Numbered from the stretch's first letter, positions 23,483-34,174 are shown. The stretch is 64,000 bases of DNA from Ectobius pallidus (GCA_964059195.1 CAXKWD010000005.1:149325265-149389264), one strand, 5' to 3'. Numbers and translations: made by a program. The notes: generated from the sequence alone by a model not told the origin.

Positions 23483-25129
23483 TCATATGAGGGGTTCTCC
23501 TGTATGTGTAAGCAAATGTACTTTGAGATCACCTTTTCGACATGAGAAGGATTTTCTTTCTGTATGAGTAAGTAAATGTACTTTGAGTTTATCTTTCCGA
23601 GAAAATGCCTTGGTACATACATCACATGAGAAGGATTTTTCTCCTGTATGAGTAATTAAATGTATTTTGAGATAATATTTCCGAGAAAATGCCTTGGTGC
23701 AGACATCACACGAGAAATTTTTCTCTCCTGTATGAATAAGCATATGCACTCTGAGATCACCTTTCCGAGAAAATTCCTTAGTACAGACATCACACGAGAA
23801 GGATTTCTCTCTTGTATGAGTAAGAATATGTCCTTTGAGATGACTTTTCCGAGAAAATGCCTTGGTACAGACATCACATGAGAAGGATTTCTCTCCTGTA
23901 TGAATAAGTAAATGTACTTTGAGATTGGATTTATGAGAAAATGCCTTTGTACATACATCACACGAGAAATATTTCTCTCCTGTATGAGTCATCAGATGTC
24001 TTCTACAATTGCTTCTATCAGAAAATAGCTTGGTACAGACGTCACATGAGAAGCATTTCTCTCCTGTATGAGTACGTCGATGTTTCACGAGATGACTCTT
24101 ATGGGGAAATGATTTGTGACACACAAAGCATTCAAATTTTTCTTTCATATAAATAACCTCTTGAGTCTTTAGCTTAATTTCTTCAGAAACGCTCTGTCTG
24201 CAGAATTCATCAGAGACAGATTGCTCTTTGCTATGCTTAAGCCGGTGTTCTTTATTACTGTTTCTATTAATAGTAAATGCCTCTGAAATCCTCTGGTACG
24301 AGAACGGTGTCTCGAACCAGTCAAGTAAGTTTGGTGCTTTCAAAACGTTGCTGTTTTCAAACGGGTCTGCGTTCTGGGTGCTGTTTTCACATGTAGGAAT
24401 CGAATCAATGACCAACGATATAGGCTGTCTCGTTGCTTCATCGGCCGTATCTTTGCTTTCTATATATCGAGATTTGAAGTCAACTGAAATAACATTCTCT
24501 GCATTACAATTAATTTCATCATATTCAGATTTTATCACATGATCAGCAATATTGAAGTCTTCAGAAGGGTAACTTGTATTCTGTGACTTTATCTCAATGG
24601 AATCAAAAACCATTGATAGAGGATCATTCACTGGTTCAGAGACAATACATTTGTGTTTCGTATATTGGGGCTTGAAGGAAATTGAAGAAATAGACTCCTT
24701 AGCTTCAATTTCATTGCATTCAGATTTTACCATGAGCTCAGGAATGTTGTACTCTTCATACGGACTTGTATTCTGCGTGTTGATTTGAATTGAATCAGTT
24801 ATCGGTACCAGTAATGTAAGTTCACTCGTTGGTTCAGTGGCAGTACATTTGAGTTCCGAATATTCAGGTTTTAAGTCAATTTCAGAAATATTTTGCTTAA
24901 CTTCAATCTCATCACATTCAGATTTTACCGTATGCACAGCACTGTTGTAATCTCCCGGGTTTGAATTCTCTGTGACGATCTTAATTGAATCAAAAACAGG
25001 CTCACTAGTTGGTTCAGAGTCACTACATTTGAGTTCCGTCAGTTCAGCATATTCTTGTTTGAAGTCTGTTGAAGAAATATTTTCCTTAATTTCAATTTCA
25101 TCACACTCAGATTTTATCGCATTCTCCAT
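23483..25129 (-). CDS. C2H2 zinc-finger protein, single exon, 548 aa
   Basis: Probably a nuclear, sequence-specific DNA-binding regulator. Residues about 332-522 hold seven complete C2H2 fingers (332-354, 360-382, 388-410, 416-438, 444-466, 472-494, 500-522). They are joined by TGEK-type linkers, and six are near-copies of FSCDVCTKAFSRK. An eighth at about 528-542 has lost the DVCTKAFS segment, including its second cysteine, and the frame stops soon after (HTGEPLI). Residues 1-265 are acidic and consist of four diverged repeats of about 63-66 aa starting at residues 5, 68, 134 and 199. Each opens with a hydrophobic-Lys-Ser-Glu motif (IKSE or VKSE), which fits a SUMO-acceptor consensus. The first ATG of the open frame was taken as the start. 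There is no KRAB, ZAD or BTB domain. An upstream non-coding exon cannot be excluded. The target is unknown. Confidence 0.85.
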   Translation of the reverse strand: MENAIKSECDEIEIKENISSTDFKQEYAELTELKCSDSEPTSEPVFDSIKIVTENSNPGDYNSAVHTVKSECDEIEVKQNISEIDLKPEYSELKCTATEPTSELTLLVPITDSIQINTQNTSPYEEYNIPELMVKSECNEIEAKESISSISFKPQYTKHKCIVSEPVNDPLSMVFDSIEIKSQNTSYPSEDFNIADHVIKSEYDEINCNAENVISVDFKSRYIESKDTADEATRQPISLVIDSIPTCENSTQNADPFENSNVLKAPNLLDWFETPFSYQRISEAFTINRNSNKEHRLKHSKEQSVSDEFCRQSVSEEIKLKTQEVIYMKEKFECFVCHKSFPHKSHLVKHRRTHTGEKCFSCDVCTKLFSDRSNCRRHLMTHTGEKYFSCDVCTKAFSHKSNLKVHLLIHTGEKSFSCDVCTKAFSRKSHLKGHILTHTREKSFSCDVCTKEFSRKGDLRVHMLIHTGEKNFSCDVCTKAFSRKYYLKIHLITHTGEKSFSCDVCTKAFSRKDKLKVHLLTHTERKSFSCRKGDLKVHLLTHTGEPLI

Positions 25130-25330
25130 AGTTTATAAAAAGATGTACACATAGGCTCCCGAACAATTATTATAAAATCACTTATCAATTATTACAAAAT
25201 TATCGGCGGTCTTCGGTATACGAAGGAATCTTCGGCTCTATTTCTTCACTTCTCACTTAAAATACTTCGTAAAACTTCTACTGCGAGAGTGACGTAACAA
25301 TGTGACGAATGAACAAAATTCAAATTTAAG
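25130..25330 (-). promoter_or_regulatory. Candidate promoter region of the zinc-finger gene
   Basis: This is the interval immediately upstream of the start codon on the minus strand. It includes TGACGTAA at 25290-25297, resembling a CREB/ATF half-palindrome site. There is no clear TATA box at a convincing distance. The call is positional and weak. Confidence 0.25.
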
Positions 25331-26279
25331 CATATGGTTATCGTAGCATCTATCTCGGCTCCTTCATAATTAATTTGTATAATATATTTTGTTTTAATCC
25401 ACAAGAAAAACCGATTACATTTTTTTACAATATAGATACAGCTTCACAAAATTCTAACAGCAGGTTGCAGAAAATTACTTCTGGATCACCAATTAGTTGA
25501 TTCACGATTTACGTGATTAATTATATCAGTCATTTGTGTGTTGACTTGCAGCACGACCTCCTTGCAGAGATGTTAATTTTCAATCAGGTGGCTGTGATCA
25601 ACAGACTCTCGATTTTATTCCACGGCAAACGTAGTGTGGCAACACTGCCAAACGACTCGCAGTGCATCACTCAGCTGTTTGTAGTGGCCATTGTCTCCTG
25701 TATTACATAGGGCGACCTATATATTTTCGCATTAAGTATTTTTTTTAAATTGCTTTACGTGTTCTTTTTCTCTTACTTGCAGAAGTGAGATATCAGAAAG
25801 AAATCAAAAGGTCATATTTTAGCTCCAACAATGGAGTTTAGTTTTGAAGAATAATGTAGAATGCTATAATGTATCATAACAAAACGAAACAAAATAGGCT
25901 GATGCAGTTAGAGCGAAGTAATTGAAAATGCTTGCAAAACATTGCCATAAATTTCAATAGATGCGGTTTATGAGGGCTCTAGGACTGTTGCGCAGCTAAT
26001 TTGATTCGAAGGAGTTTCAAATGGTGATAATGATAAATCCTAATAATAAGACTTCAGCATAAGGAAATGCATATTTACTTCTGTTACAGAATTTAAATGC
26101 TATACATTGCCTATCTCTTGCACTGGTTGCCAATAACAGTGACGCAGAAGTAATCGTATTTTGCAAAAGTAATAATATCGTACTATGCCACACGTGTTTC
26201 TTTCCTTTCAACATAATTAATGAAATCCAAACCACTGATTTACTAAACGGCATAGATACTTCCGTTGTTACACTTTGCA
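25331..26279. other. Unassigned DNA
   Basis: Only short frames (65-87 codons) without known motifs occur. Confidence 0.45.
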
Positions 26280-26287
26280 CGATAGAA

Positions 26288-26558
26288 CAGAGTTTCTCAA
26301 CCTTTTTGAACCCGAGGACCTCTAAAATGTCTAAAAAAATTTACGGACCCCTAATTATACATCCCACTTTTAAAAGAAGGCCTATATTCTTAATATTTGG
26401 TGTATTAATTATAGGTCATTATAACGAAATAGGCTATGTGAAAAAATTTTAATTTACTTTCCACTTGCTTTATGATTTTTTTTTATTATGTCTGCGGACC
26501 ATCTGCACCATCTTCGTGGACCACCAGTGGTCCGCGGACCATAGGTTGAGAAACGCTG
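26288..26558. mobile_element. hAT-like MITE, 271 bp, perfect 8-bp target duplication
   Basis: CGATAGAA lies directly outside both ends (26280-26287 and 26559-26566). The termini CAGAGTTTCTCAACCT and (complemented) CAGCGTTTCTCAACCT differ at one base. Subterminal GGACC motifs are repeated. It carries no ORF. It matches a common hAT-type pattern with CAG(N)GTTTCTCAACC ends. Confidence 0.9.
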
Positions 26559-26566
26559 CGATAGAA

Positions 26567-27717
26567 GATATTTTAACTGTAAAACATAAAGTAGGCCTAC
26601 GACTACTTACATAACCTTAATGATTTTGTCCATACGGTTCTTAACTAGGTAAGCTTATAAAGCCAGCCTTCCTTATAAATGTTTTTCTTCTTAGCAAAGT
26701 TTCCTGTGCTCTAGAATTAAACAGAAGAGTCATTATGAAGCCAATTAAAATAGTATGTCTGTATTTTCCTGAGAAATACACCCACTATTATGCAGCATAA
26801 AATGCATTTGCAGTGGTTAACCAAGTTGGACGGCCATATCTGACATTGATATTGTGCTTCTCTAGAATACTGAATATTTTATTGGAAACGGGAGGGAAGA
26901 AAGGAAAATAGGCTACGCGGGTTGTGGGTTCAGTAGTTTCCGGTTGAGCTACAGCATTCTGTTTGAGGGTCCATTGGATGTCCCTCTGGCTGTATGAATT
27001 CTGGCGGAAGATGATTTTCAGGTGATAATTTCTTTGCCAAGCTGAAGGAATCGGAAACTGCTCTGACTCTATGGACAAGGATTTTTAGTATTCATCGTTT
27101 CTGTATCGAATAGTGATGACTGCGGCCATTGAGGTAGAGTTCTTTGTGCGTTGGTTTCCGTTAGTTGCTGTGTGCTAAGGTACCGTCAGGTTGTTAACTC
27201 AGAATCAGTCTCCTACTCTCCTACTCTCCTACAAGTTGGAAGCCCGAGAAATGATTTAAAATATATGATTTCGCAGGATATGTCAGCTTTTTATGTCTTT
27301 GTCCGATGTGAAGACTGTTTCGCCCTTTTTCTTATTGCTCTATCATAGAATTCGTCGTTAATTATACCTATTATAACGGATAATGACGTCTGATATTAAT
27401 ATTTGAAGATGCCATAACTGATGTTTAATAGCTTCACACTCAAGACGTATCCAAGACATAGTATAATTTATTTAAGCATAATTATTGTTAAGTACTAGGA
27501 GAGAAATCATCGCTTTACTTCCATAAGGTCGTATGTGCATTTCTGCCAGAAAATTTTATACGCAAAATACGACCTTTTGGTTCTGGAACATACAAATTTT
27601 TGGTAGACGATTGTTCACATACAATTAGTGAATGAGCACATAAACTAATTTTCAGTAGGAACTTAACATAAGACTTACGACCTTCTGGCAGTAAAGCGAC
27701 GAAATACACATATAAAC
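26567..27717. other. Unassigned DNA
   Basis: No recognisable gene was found. A 96-codon minus frame (26788-27078) and an 88-codon one (27515-27781) lack known motifs. Confidence 0.4.
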
Positions 27718-27770
27718 GTATGTGTGTATGTAGATATATGTGTGTGTATATGTATGTATGTATGTATGTA
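27718..27770 (+). repeat. TGTA/TGTG microsatellite
   Basis: Alternating TGTG, TATG and five TGTA units end exactly at the TA that abuts the Tc1-like terminal repeat. Confidence 0.8.
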
Positions 27771-27843
27771 CAGTCGGTCAAATAAAAAATGTCGGGACTC
27801 GTATGCTGTTAAAATTAAAGTTTTGACGCATTAGTTCACAAGT

Positions 27844-27854
27844 TTCCTATAAAA
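27844..27854 (+). repeat. Left target-site duplication of the Penelope-like element
   Basis: TTCCTATAAAA here reappears at 33046-33056 on the far side of the element. The first T is shared with the right arm, so the duplication is 10-11 bp. Confidence 0.75.
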
Positions 27855-28490
27855 GTTAATTAGCTTCATATTTCTCCAGTGGTATAATTATAGATTGAAT
27901 GTTGTTGTTCAGGTCCGCCTATATACCACTATATATTACAATACTCAGCTGAAGCCTACATGAGGTAAGGAGCAATTAATTAACAACACGTATTATTGAA
28001 TTTGATTTTTGTTGTATTCTTCTAAACGTCTTTTTATTATATTAGATATAGTCTATCATGTAATCATAAAATATTAAAATAACATTGAGCTCAATGTATA
28101 TGTCAATTAGAATATTTACAATAATTAGTAATAAAATTATGAAGTTAATTTAGTCACAATATTAAAATGCAAATTAAAATTAACATATAAGAATTTAAAC
28201 TGATAAAATATTATACTTGTCAATTGTTAAAATATATATCACAGAGATGTCCGTGTATGTCAAAAATAATAATTTCTTCTTAGATTAAAATGCACTTAGC
28301 TTCCTTCTTCTTGTACTCGTGTTGTGTGACCAATTATTATTAAAGACTTAATTATAACAATGTCCTATTGTGGAAAACTGTAATTTTTTGTGGTGCTCCT
28401 TCTTGGAATAGCTTAATGGATCTTGATTATTGTAATGACTTATCTCTTGTAATCTTCAGCTTACGTTGTTTTTCAATATAATGAGATGCA

Positions 28491-28517
28491 TTTCGACGTC
28501 ATATGCGTCATCATCAG
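28491..28517 (-). ncRNA. Hammerhead-ribozyme-like core (left arm)
   Basis: This is the mirror of the motif at 32423-32449. On the minus strand CTGATGA is followed by a GACG/CGTC stem and GAAA. The basis is the same as for the right-arm entry. Confidence 0.45.
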
Positions 28518-28934
28518 TCATGCCTAGAATATAAATATTTTGGATATCAAAAGAAGCTCAGGTAGGGTTAATTATAGGATAAGATACTTCGTTAATAAAA
28601 TAAATTTTTAAAATGTTACTAATTTAAATGAGTTGAAAGTAGAACCGTAATGAAGAAATTGGTTGTATGCTACCAGTAGGAATTTAAAATATAAGTTACT
28701 TAATAAACGAATAATATGGTAATTATTTGTTCATATTCGGTATTTGAAAATCTTATTTATAAGAGAAACTATTGATTAAAAAACTGTACTTGAGGATTTA
28801 AGTTAACATAGGTATAGTAGAAGAATATCTATTAATTTTTTAATAATTACAATATGTGACTTACCAACAGTCTTGAGAACTGAACATTCTGTAGTGAATG
28901 TTTAAGTGCTACTGAGTATTGTGAGAGTTCACTC

Positions 28935-29977
28935 CTAGCTAGTTAGGTTAATGTATGTTTCGAAGAGTGCGTTCTGGTCTACTGTGTTTTCATTTATGAT
29001 GTTGTTCTTATGTTTATAAATTTCTATTTGCTCTAAAGTATTGAGTTTAGGACTTTTATTATGTTTATGTAAAATTTGCAAAGAATTTTCTATGGTAGTA
29101 GGGCTATGTTGATTGTCTAGAAGATGCTTTGCATATGTAGATTTATTTCTGTTAAATCTAAAATCAGAAATATGTTCTTTATACCTTGTTTTAAAAGATC
29201 TTCCAGTCTGGCCGATATATACTTTATTACAATCTTGACAATTTAGTTTATATATGCCACAGCTTTCATATTGATTGTTGCTATTATGATTATTGATCTT
29301 ATTATAGATTTTATGTTTCAAATTATTATTAGTTTTGAAGGCAATGTTTATGTTATTCTTCTTTAATTCTTTTGTAATTCTGTAAATCTTGTTATTTGTG
29401 AAATTGAAGGTTGCATATTTGTTGTGATCATTAGTGTTGGTTTCTTGGGTTGGTTGGAGTGTGGTTATCGGATTATTTTGTTTGTTGATAATATTCTTAT
29501 TCTTTTTAATTAATTTATAAACTAAATTGTCTTGGTACCCATTATTACGGGCTATTTGTAGAATGGTTTTTAATTCTGTTTTGTAATTCTTATGGGACAA
29601 GGGGACTTTTAATAGTCTATAAACCATGCTATTAATTGCTGCTGTTTTTTGGTTATTAGGGTGGTTGGATTTTTGATGAATTATATTGTCAGTATAGGTG
29701 GGCTTTCTGTAAATGTTGAAGTGTATTTTATTGTATTTCTTGGTTAAGTTTAAGTCTAGGTAATTGATATAGTTATTGCTTGTATCTACTGTGAATTGTA
29801 ATTTATTATGTAGTTTATTGAATTCTTGTACTATGTCGTTAATTTTGTGTTTATTGCAAACAATGAAAATATCATCAACGTATCTTAAATAAGCTTTTAT
29901 ATTGAATTTCTTGATGATATTATTGATATAATTTTCTTCAATGTGTTGTAGGAATATTTCGGAAACTATACCTGAAA
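28935..29977 (-). pseudogene. Penelope-like RT/GIY-YIG, 5'-truncated copy
   Basis: The frame begins within RT motif B (SGIVSEIF). It retains motif C (YVDDIF), the thumb, and the complete C-terminal GIY-YIG domain with GIYKLNC, YIGQTGRSFKTRYKEH and the downstream glutamate. The open frame continues upstream to 30005 only because it reads antisense into the other copy (MCFLFFGDLV), which is not part of the protein. Without motifs 1 to A it cannot be an active RT. Its stop codon and 3' region mirror the right copy. Confidence 0.9.
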
Positions 29978-32005
29978 CTAAATCTCCAAAAAACAAAAAA
30001 CACACATAGAACTTCTAACATAACCTTCCATCCTAGGGTTATAAATTTGACCACAGTAAACTTAGACCAAGAAGAACAAAAAATACTAGAATTGGGCTAC
30101 AAGCATAACTTCACAGATACTCTCAATAATCAAATAAAATCAAATATTATAGACGCAGAAACAGCTATTAATAAATGTGAGTCTAATAAACAAACATACT
30201 TACGAGAACAAATAGCCTCCATTATTAAGAAAACTTATAATGACAAACAACACAATATTGTAAATAGCACAGAAAAGACAACACTTAAGAAACTACAACA
30301 TAAACTTACAACCAACAACATAACAAATACTAAGGCTGACAAAGGAAATGCCATTATCTTAATTGAGAATTCCGAGTATATCAATAAGACATTAGACTTC
30401 TTAAAAGATAACAATATCTTAGAAATCACAAAAGATCCAACTGATAAATATCAAGATATGATTAAAAGAACCTTAAAAACTTCAAATTTAATTTTTAGTA
30501 ATACTGATATAAAACAACTAACACAAATGAACCCGAAACCCCCAATTTTAAGATCTCAAATTAAAATTCATAAAGACAACAAACCGATAAGACCTGTAGT
30601 TAACTTCATGAATGCTCCATCTTACAAAATTTCCAAAAAGTTAGCTAAAATACTACAAAATAGATTAGAACTTAAGAACACTTATACAGTAAAAAATACC
30701 TACGAATTTATTCACAAAGTTAAAGACATTCAACTTAATAAAAATGATACCTTCATATCATTAGATATAAAAAATCTTTACACCAATATTCCCATAACAG
30801 AAACTATTCAAATAACCAAACAAAATCTACTTAATATGGGTGATAGTCTTAACGTTACAGAACAAATCATTAATGCACTCCAAACTATTCTAAAACAAAA
30901 TTATTTCAAATTTAATAACAAAATCTACCAACAACAAGATGGACTAGCTATGGGTTCACCCCTTTCAGGTATAGTTTCCGAAATATTCCTACAACACATT
31001 GAAGAAAATTATATCAATAATATCATCAAGAAATTCAATATAAAAGCTTATTTAAGATACGTTGATGATATTTTCATTGTTTGCAATAAACACAAAATTA
31101 ACGACATAGTACAAGAATTCAATAAACTACATAATAAATTACAATTCACAGTAGATACAAGCAATAACTATATCAATTACCTAGACTTAAACTTAACCAA
31201 GAAATACAATAAAATACACTTCAACATTTACAGAAAGCCCACCTATACTGACAATATAATTCATCAAAAATCCAACCACCCTAATAACCAAAAAACAGCA
31301 GCAATTAATAGCATGGTTTATAGACTATTAAAAGTCCCCTTGTCCCATAAGAATTACAAAACAGAATTAAAAACCATTCTACAAATAGCCCGTAATAATG
31401 GGTACCAAGACAATTTAGTTTATAAATTAATTAAAAAGAATAAGAATATTATCAACAAACAAAATAATCCGATAACCACACTCCAACCAACCCAAGAAAC
31501 CAACACTAATGATCACAACAAATATGCAACCTTCAATTTCACAAATAACAAGATTTACAGAATTACAAAAGAATTAAAGAAGAATAACATAAACATTGCC
31601 TTCAAAACTAATAATAATTTGAAACATAAAATCTATAATAAGATCAATAATCATAATAGCAACAATCAATATGAAAACTGTGGCATATATAAACTAAATT
31701 GTCAAGATTGTAATAAAGTATATATCGGCCAGACTGGAAGATCTTTTAAAACAAGGTATAAAGAACATATTTCTGATTTTAGATTTAACAGAAATAAATC
31801 TACATATGCAAAGCATCTTCTAGACAATCAACATAGCCCTACTACCATAGAAAATTCTTTGCAAATTTTACATAAACATAATAAAAGTCCCAAACTCAAT
31901 ACTTTAGAGCAAATAGAAATTTATAAACATAAGAACAACATCATAAATGAAAACACAGTAGACCAGAACGCACTCTTCGAAACATACATTAACCTAACTA
32001 GCTAG
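29978..32005 (+). CDS. Penelope-like reverse transcriptase with GIY-YIG endonuclease (N-terminally truncated)
   Basis: Copies element RNA into DNA at a nick made by its own endonuclease. Numbering starts at 30047 (TTG). KADKGN 96-101 and RPVVNF 182-187 are N-terminal RT motifs. SLDIKNLYTNIP 238-249 is motif A (catalytic Asp 240). QDGLAMGSPLSG 297-308 is motif B. YVDDIF 338-343 is motif C (Asp 340, 341). The C-terminus has a CxxC (552, 555) within GIY-YIG: GIY 546-548, YIG 559-561, Arg 571, and a likely catalytic Glu near 621. All key residues are present and the frame is uninterrupted to the stop. The frame stays open upstream to the junction at 29978 without any ATG, so the start and some N-terminal residues were lost at integration. 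The codon bias is very AT-rich. Confidence 0.93.
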   Translation, partial: LNLQKTKNTHRTSNITFHPRVINLTTVNLDQEEQKILELGYKHNFTDTLNNQIKSNIIDAETAINKCESNKQTYLREQIASIIKKTYNDKQHNIVNSTEKTTLKKLQHKLTTNNITNTKADKGNAIILIENSEYINKTLDFLKDNNILEITKDPTDKYQDMIKRTLKTSNLIFSNTDIKQLTQMNPKPPILRSQIKIHKDNKPIRPVVNFMNAPSYKISKKLAKILQNRLELKNTYTVKNTYEFIHKVKDIQLNKNDTFISLDIKNLYTNIPITETIQITKQNLLNMGDSLNVTEQIINALQTILKQNYFKFNNKIYQQQDGLAMGSPLSGIVSEIFLQHIEENYINNIIKKFNIKAYLRYVDDIFIVCNKHKINDIVQEFNKLHNKLQFTVDTSNNYINYLDLNLTKKYNKIHFNIYRKPTYTDNIIHQKSNHPNNQKTAAINSMVYRLLKVPLSHKNYKTELKTILQIARNNGYQDNLVYKLIKKNKNIINKQNNPITTLQPTQETNTNDHNKYATFNFTNNKIYRITKELKKNNINIAFKTNNNLKHKIYNKINNHNSNNQYENCGIYKLNCQDCNKVYIGQTGRSFKTRYKEHISDFRFNRNKSTYAKHLLDNQHSPTTIENSLQILHKHNKSPKLNTLEQIEIYKHKNNIINENTVDQNALFETYINLTS

Positions 32006-33046
32006 GAGTGAACTCTCACAATACTCAGTAGCACTTAAACATTCACTACAGAATGTTCAGTTCTCAAGACTGTTGGTAAGTCACATATTGTAATTATTAA
32101 AAAATTAATAGATATTCTTCTACTATACCTATGTTAACTTAAATCCTCAAGTACAGTTTTTTAATCAATAGTTTCTCTTATAAATAAGATTTTCAAATAC
32201 CGAATATGAACAAATAATTACCATATTATTCGTTTATTAAGTAACTTATATTTTAAATTCCTACTGGTAGCATACAACCAATTTCTTCATTACGGTTCTA
32301 CTTTCAACTCATTTAAATTAGTAACATTTTAAAAATTTATTTTATTAACGAAGTATCTTATCCTATAATTAACCCTACCTGAGCTTCTTTTGATATCCAA
32401 AATATTTATATTCTAGGCATGACTGATGATGACGCATATGACGTCGAAATGCATCTCATTATATTGAAAAACAACGTAAGCTGAAGATTACAAGAGATAA
32501 GTCATTACAATAATCAAGATCCATTAAGCTATTCCAAGAAGGAGCACCACAAAAAATTACAGTTTTCCACAATAGGACATTGTTATAATTAAGTCTTTAA
32601 TAATAATTGGTCACACAACACGAGTACAAGAAGAAGGAAGCTAAGTGCATTTTAATCTAAGAAGAAATTATTATTTTTGACATACACGGACATCTCTGTG
32701 ATATATATTTTAACAATTGACAAGTATAATATTTTATCAGTTTAAATTCTTATATGTTAATTTTAATTTGCATTTTAATATTGTGACTAAATTAACTTCA
32801 TAATTTTATTACTAATTATTGTAAATATTCTAATTGACATATACATTGAGCTCAATGTTATTTTAATATTTTATGATTACATGATAGACTATATCTAATA
32901 TAATAAAAAGACGTTTAGAAGAATACAACAAAAATCAAATTCAATAATACGTGTTGTTAATTAATTGCTCCTTACCTCATGTAGGCTTCAGCTGAGTGTT
33001 GTAATATATAGTGGTATATAGGCGGACCTGAACAACAACATTCAAT
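30963..33046 (+). repeat. Right arm of 2,084-bp inverted repeat
   Basis: The arm covers RT motif B to the end of the ORF plus about 1.04 kb of 3' untranslated DNA. It pairs with 27894-29977. A transcript crossing both arms would fold into a roughly 2-kb duplex with a spacer of about 1 kb. Confidence 0.93.
32423..32449 (+). ncRNA. Hammerhead-ribozyme-like core (right arm)
   Basis: CTGATGA (32423-32429), a short stem GACG/CGTC with loop CATATGA, then GAAA (32446-32449) match the conserved boxes and stem II of a hammerhead. One extra T lies before the stem. Hammerhead motifs in terminal regions are documented for Penelope-like elements. Stems I and III and the cleavage-site base could not be assigned with confidence by eye. 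Confidence 0.5.
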
Positions 33047-33056
33047 TCCTATAAAA
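33046..33056 (+). repeat. Right target-site duplication of the Penelope-like element
   Basis: TTCCTATAAAA, the partner of 27844-27854. Confidence 0.75.
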
Positions 33057-33175
33057 AACAAAATACAGGTCATTTTCGGAACATATGAACAACGCGGAAA
33101 GCGCAACACACGATATTCAACTTAATGCATTGTCATAATTCATTTTGCTTTGTGTCATCGCCACATACAAATGCT

Positions 33176-33286
33176 AACGTGAGAGAAAGTGTAGTTAGGG
33201 CTGTAATTGACCTGCATTTTTCGGCCTCTGAAGCAACGAGAAGGTTCCATATTTATGAAAGAGCAGCTCAGAGGTGGAAACTATAA
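33176..33286 (+). pseudogene. Helix-turn-helix-like relic inside the Tc1-like element
   Basis: A 36-codon stretch reads VVRAVIDLHFSASEATRRFH and then IYERAAQRWKL before a stop. The pattern of a hydrophobic helix, turn, then 'EATRRFHI' and 'RAAQRW' resembles transposase DNA-binding domains. Its position between the TIRs fits. Nothing downstream is coding. Assignment is tentative. Confidence 0.35.
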
Positions 33287-33815
33287 TGCGACCGGAAGTT
33301 TTCATAGCAAACGTTGATCTGGCCGGACGCGTATTTCGATGCTAAGATTGGTTGCAGATGCTGAGCGTAAGTTATTGCGTGCACTAGAAGTACCGGTATT
33401 ATAAAATAAAATCTTTAAAAAATGCTCCTTGAATAAACATATTCCTCGCGAATCTATTAATTATTAATATTATAAAAATTTGCAACCAAGAATATGGCGG
33501 ATTTGAGGCATATAGCCACAGCCTTCTATACATGCTTGTTTTGGAACAAAACTGACTAAATAATCAAGAAAATACATGGATAGACAAGAGGCGTGTGTGA
33601 ACCTAACCTTAAGTCTTCCTGTACATGCGCATATGCTCGTTCGTGATACTTAAGCCGCGTTCACACCTGTGCGCCTTGCGCCTAGTTGCCGTGCCTCTCC
33701 AGTGCATCTGCGCATGCAACGGTGCAAGCTCACGCATGCACCTAGTCTCTTGCGGCTCCATTATTGTAGGCGCATACCTCTTTCTGTTCACACCTGCTAG
33801 AAGTGCGCAGATGAA

Positions 33816-34139
33816 ATGTCCGCTTTGGATTTAGGTGCCGTAGCTGCTGCTGCTGCAGCTGTTGTTATTTTGCGACAAAGACGAAACCGTAAGAAGAAAA
33901 TTCAATTGTATTGTAATCACAAAGTTGGCAATGTAGTTGACCTTTCACAAAAATATGAAAGTCAAACAGCAGTAAAATTGGTCATGGCAATCAATCTTTC
34001 ATTTCCAGAATATCGTTCGAAAATGTACGCAGTAGGAACAACTCTGATCACCAGTAGGTACTATTTCGAACAATGGCATTTTCAACGAACGAACTGCTTT
34101 CTTCCAAATATAATTTTATTTATTATTAATTACCAATAA
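33816..34139 (+). pseudogene. Small ORF of the Harbinger-like element (possible transposase N-terminal remnant)
   Basis: The frame opens MSALDLGAVAAAAAAVVILR, then QRRNRKKKIQLYC. Ala-rich then Arg/Lys-rich N-termini occur in Harbinger nuclease proteins. The remaining 70 residues show no DDE motif. The frame may be a deleted nuclease gene or chance coding over GCT repeats. Confidence 0.35.
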
Positions 34140-34174
34140 TATGAGCGTAATAATTGTCACATTTTGAATAGGTA

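Larger units (their letters stand above)
27894..29977 (-). repeat. Left arm of 2,084-bp inverted repeat
   Basis: The arm is the reverse complement of 30963-33046. Equal arm lengths mean no net indels. I noticed only isolated substitutions, for example the codon giving ESC here versus ENC in the right arm, and one change near the outer end. Confidence 0.93.
27855..33046 (+). mobile_element. Penelope-like retroelement, two head-to-head copies
   Basis: Order: target duplication, 39-nt extension (27855-27893), minus-strand copy truncated inside the reverse transcriptase (27894-29977), longer plus-strand copy (29978-33046), target duplication. The ORF has an RT and a GIY-YIG endonuclease, the diagnostic pair for Penelope-like elements. 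Inverted, unequally truncated copies and an extra 30-40 nt beyond one terminal repeat are known structural features of this group. Both copies lack their natural N-terminus. The insertion split the Tc1-like relic. Near-identity of the arms suggests a recent event. Confidence 0.93.

Noticed and set aside
23660..23881. Plus-strand ORFs across the zinc-finger array
   Set aside because: These are antisense shadows of the repeated finger codons.
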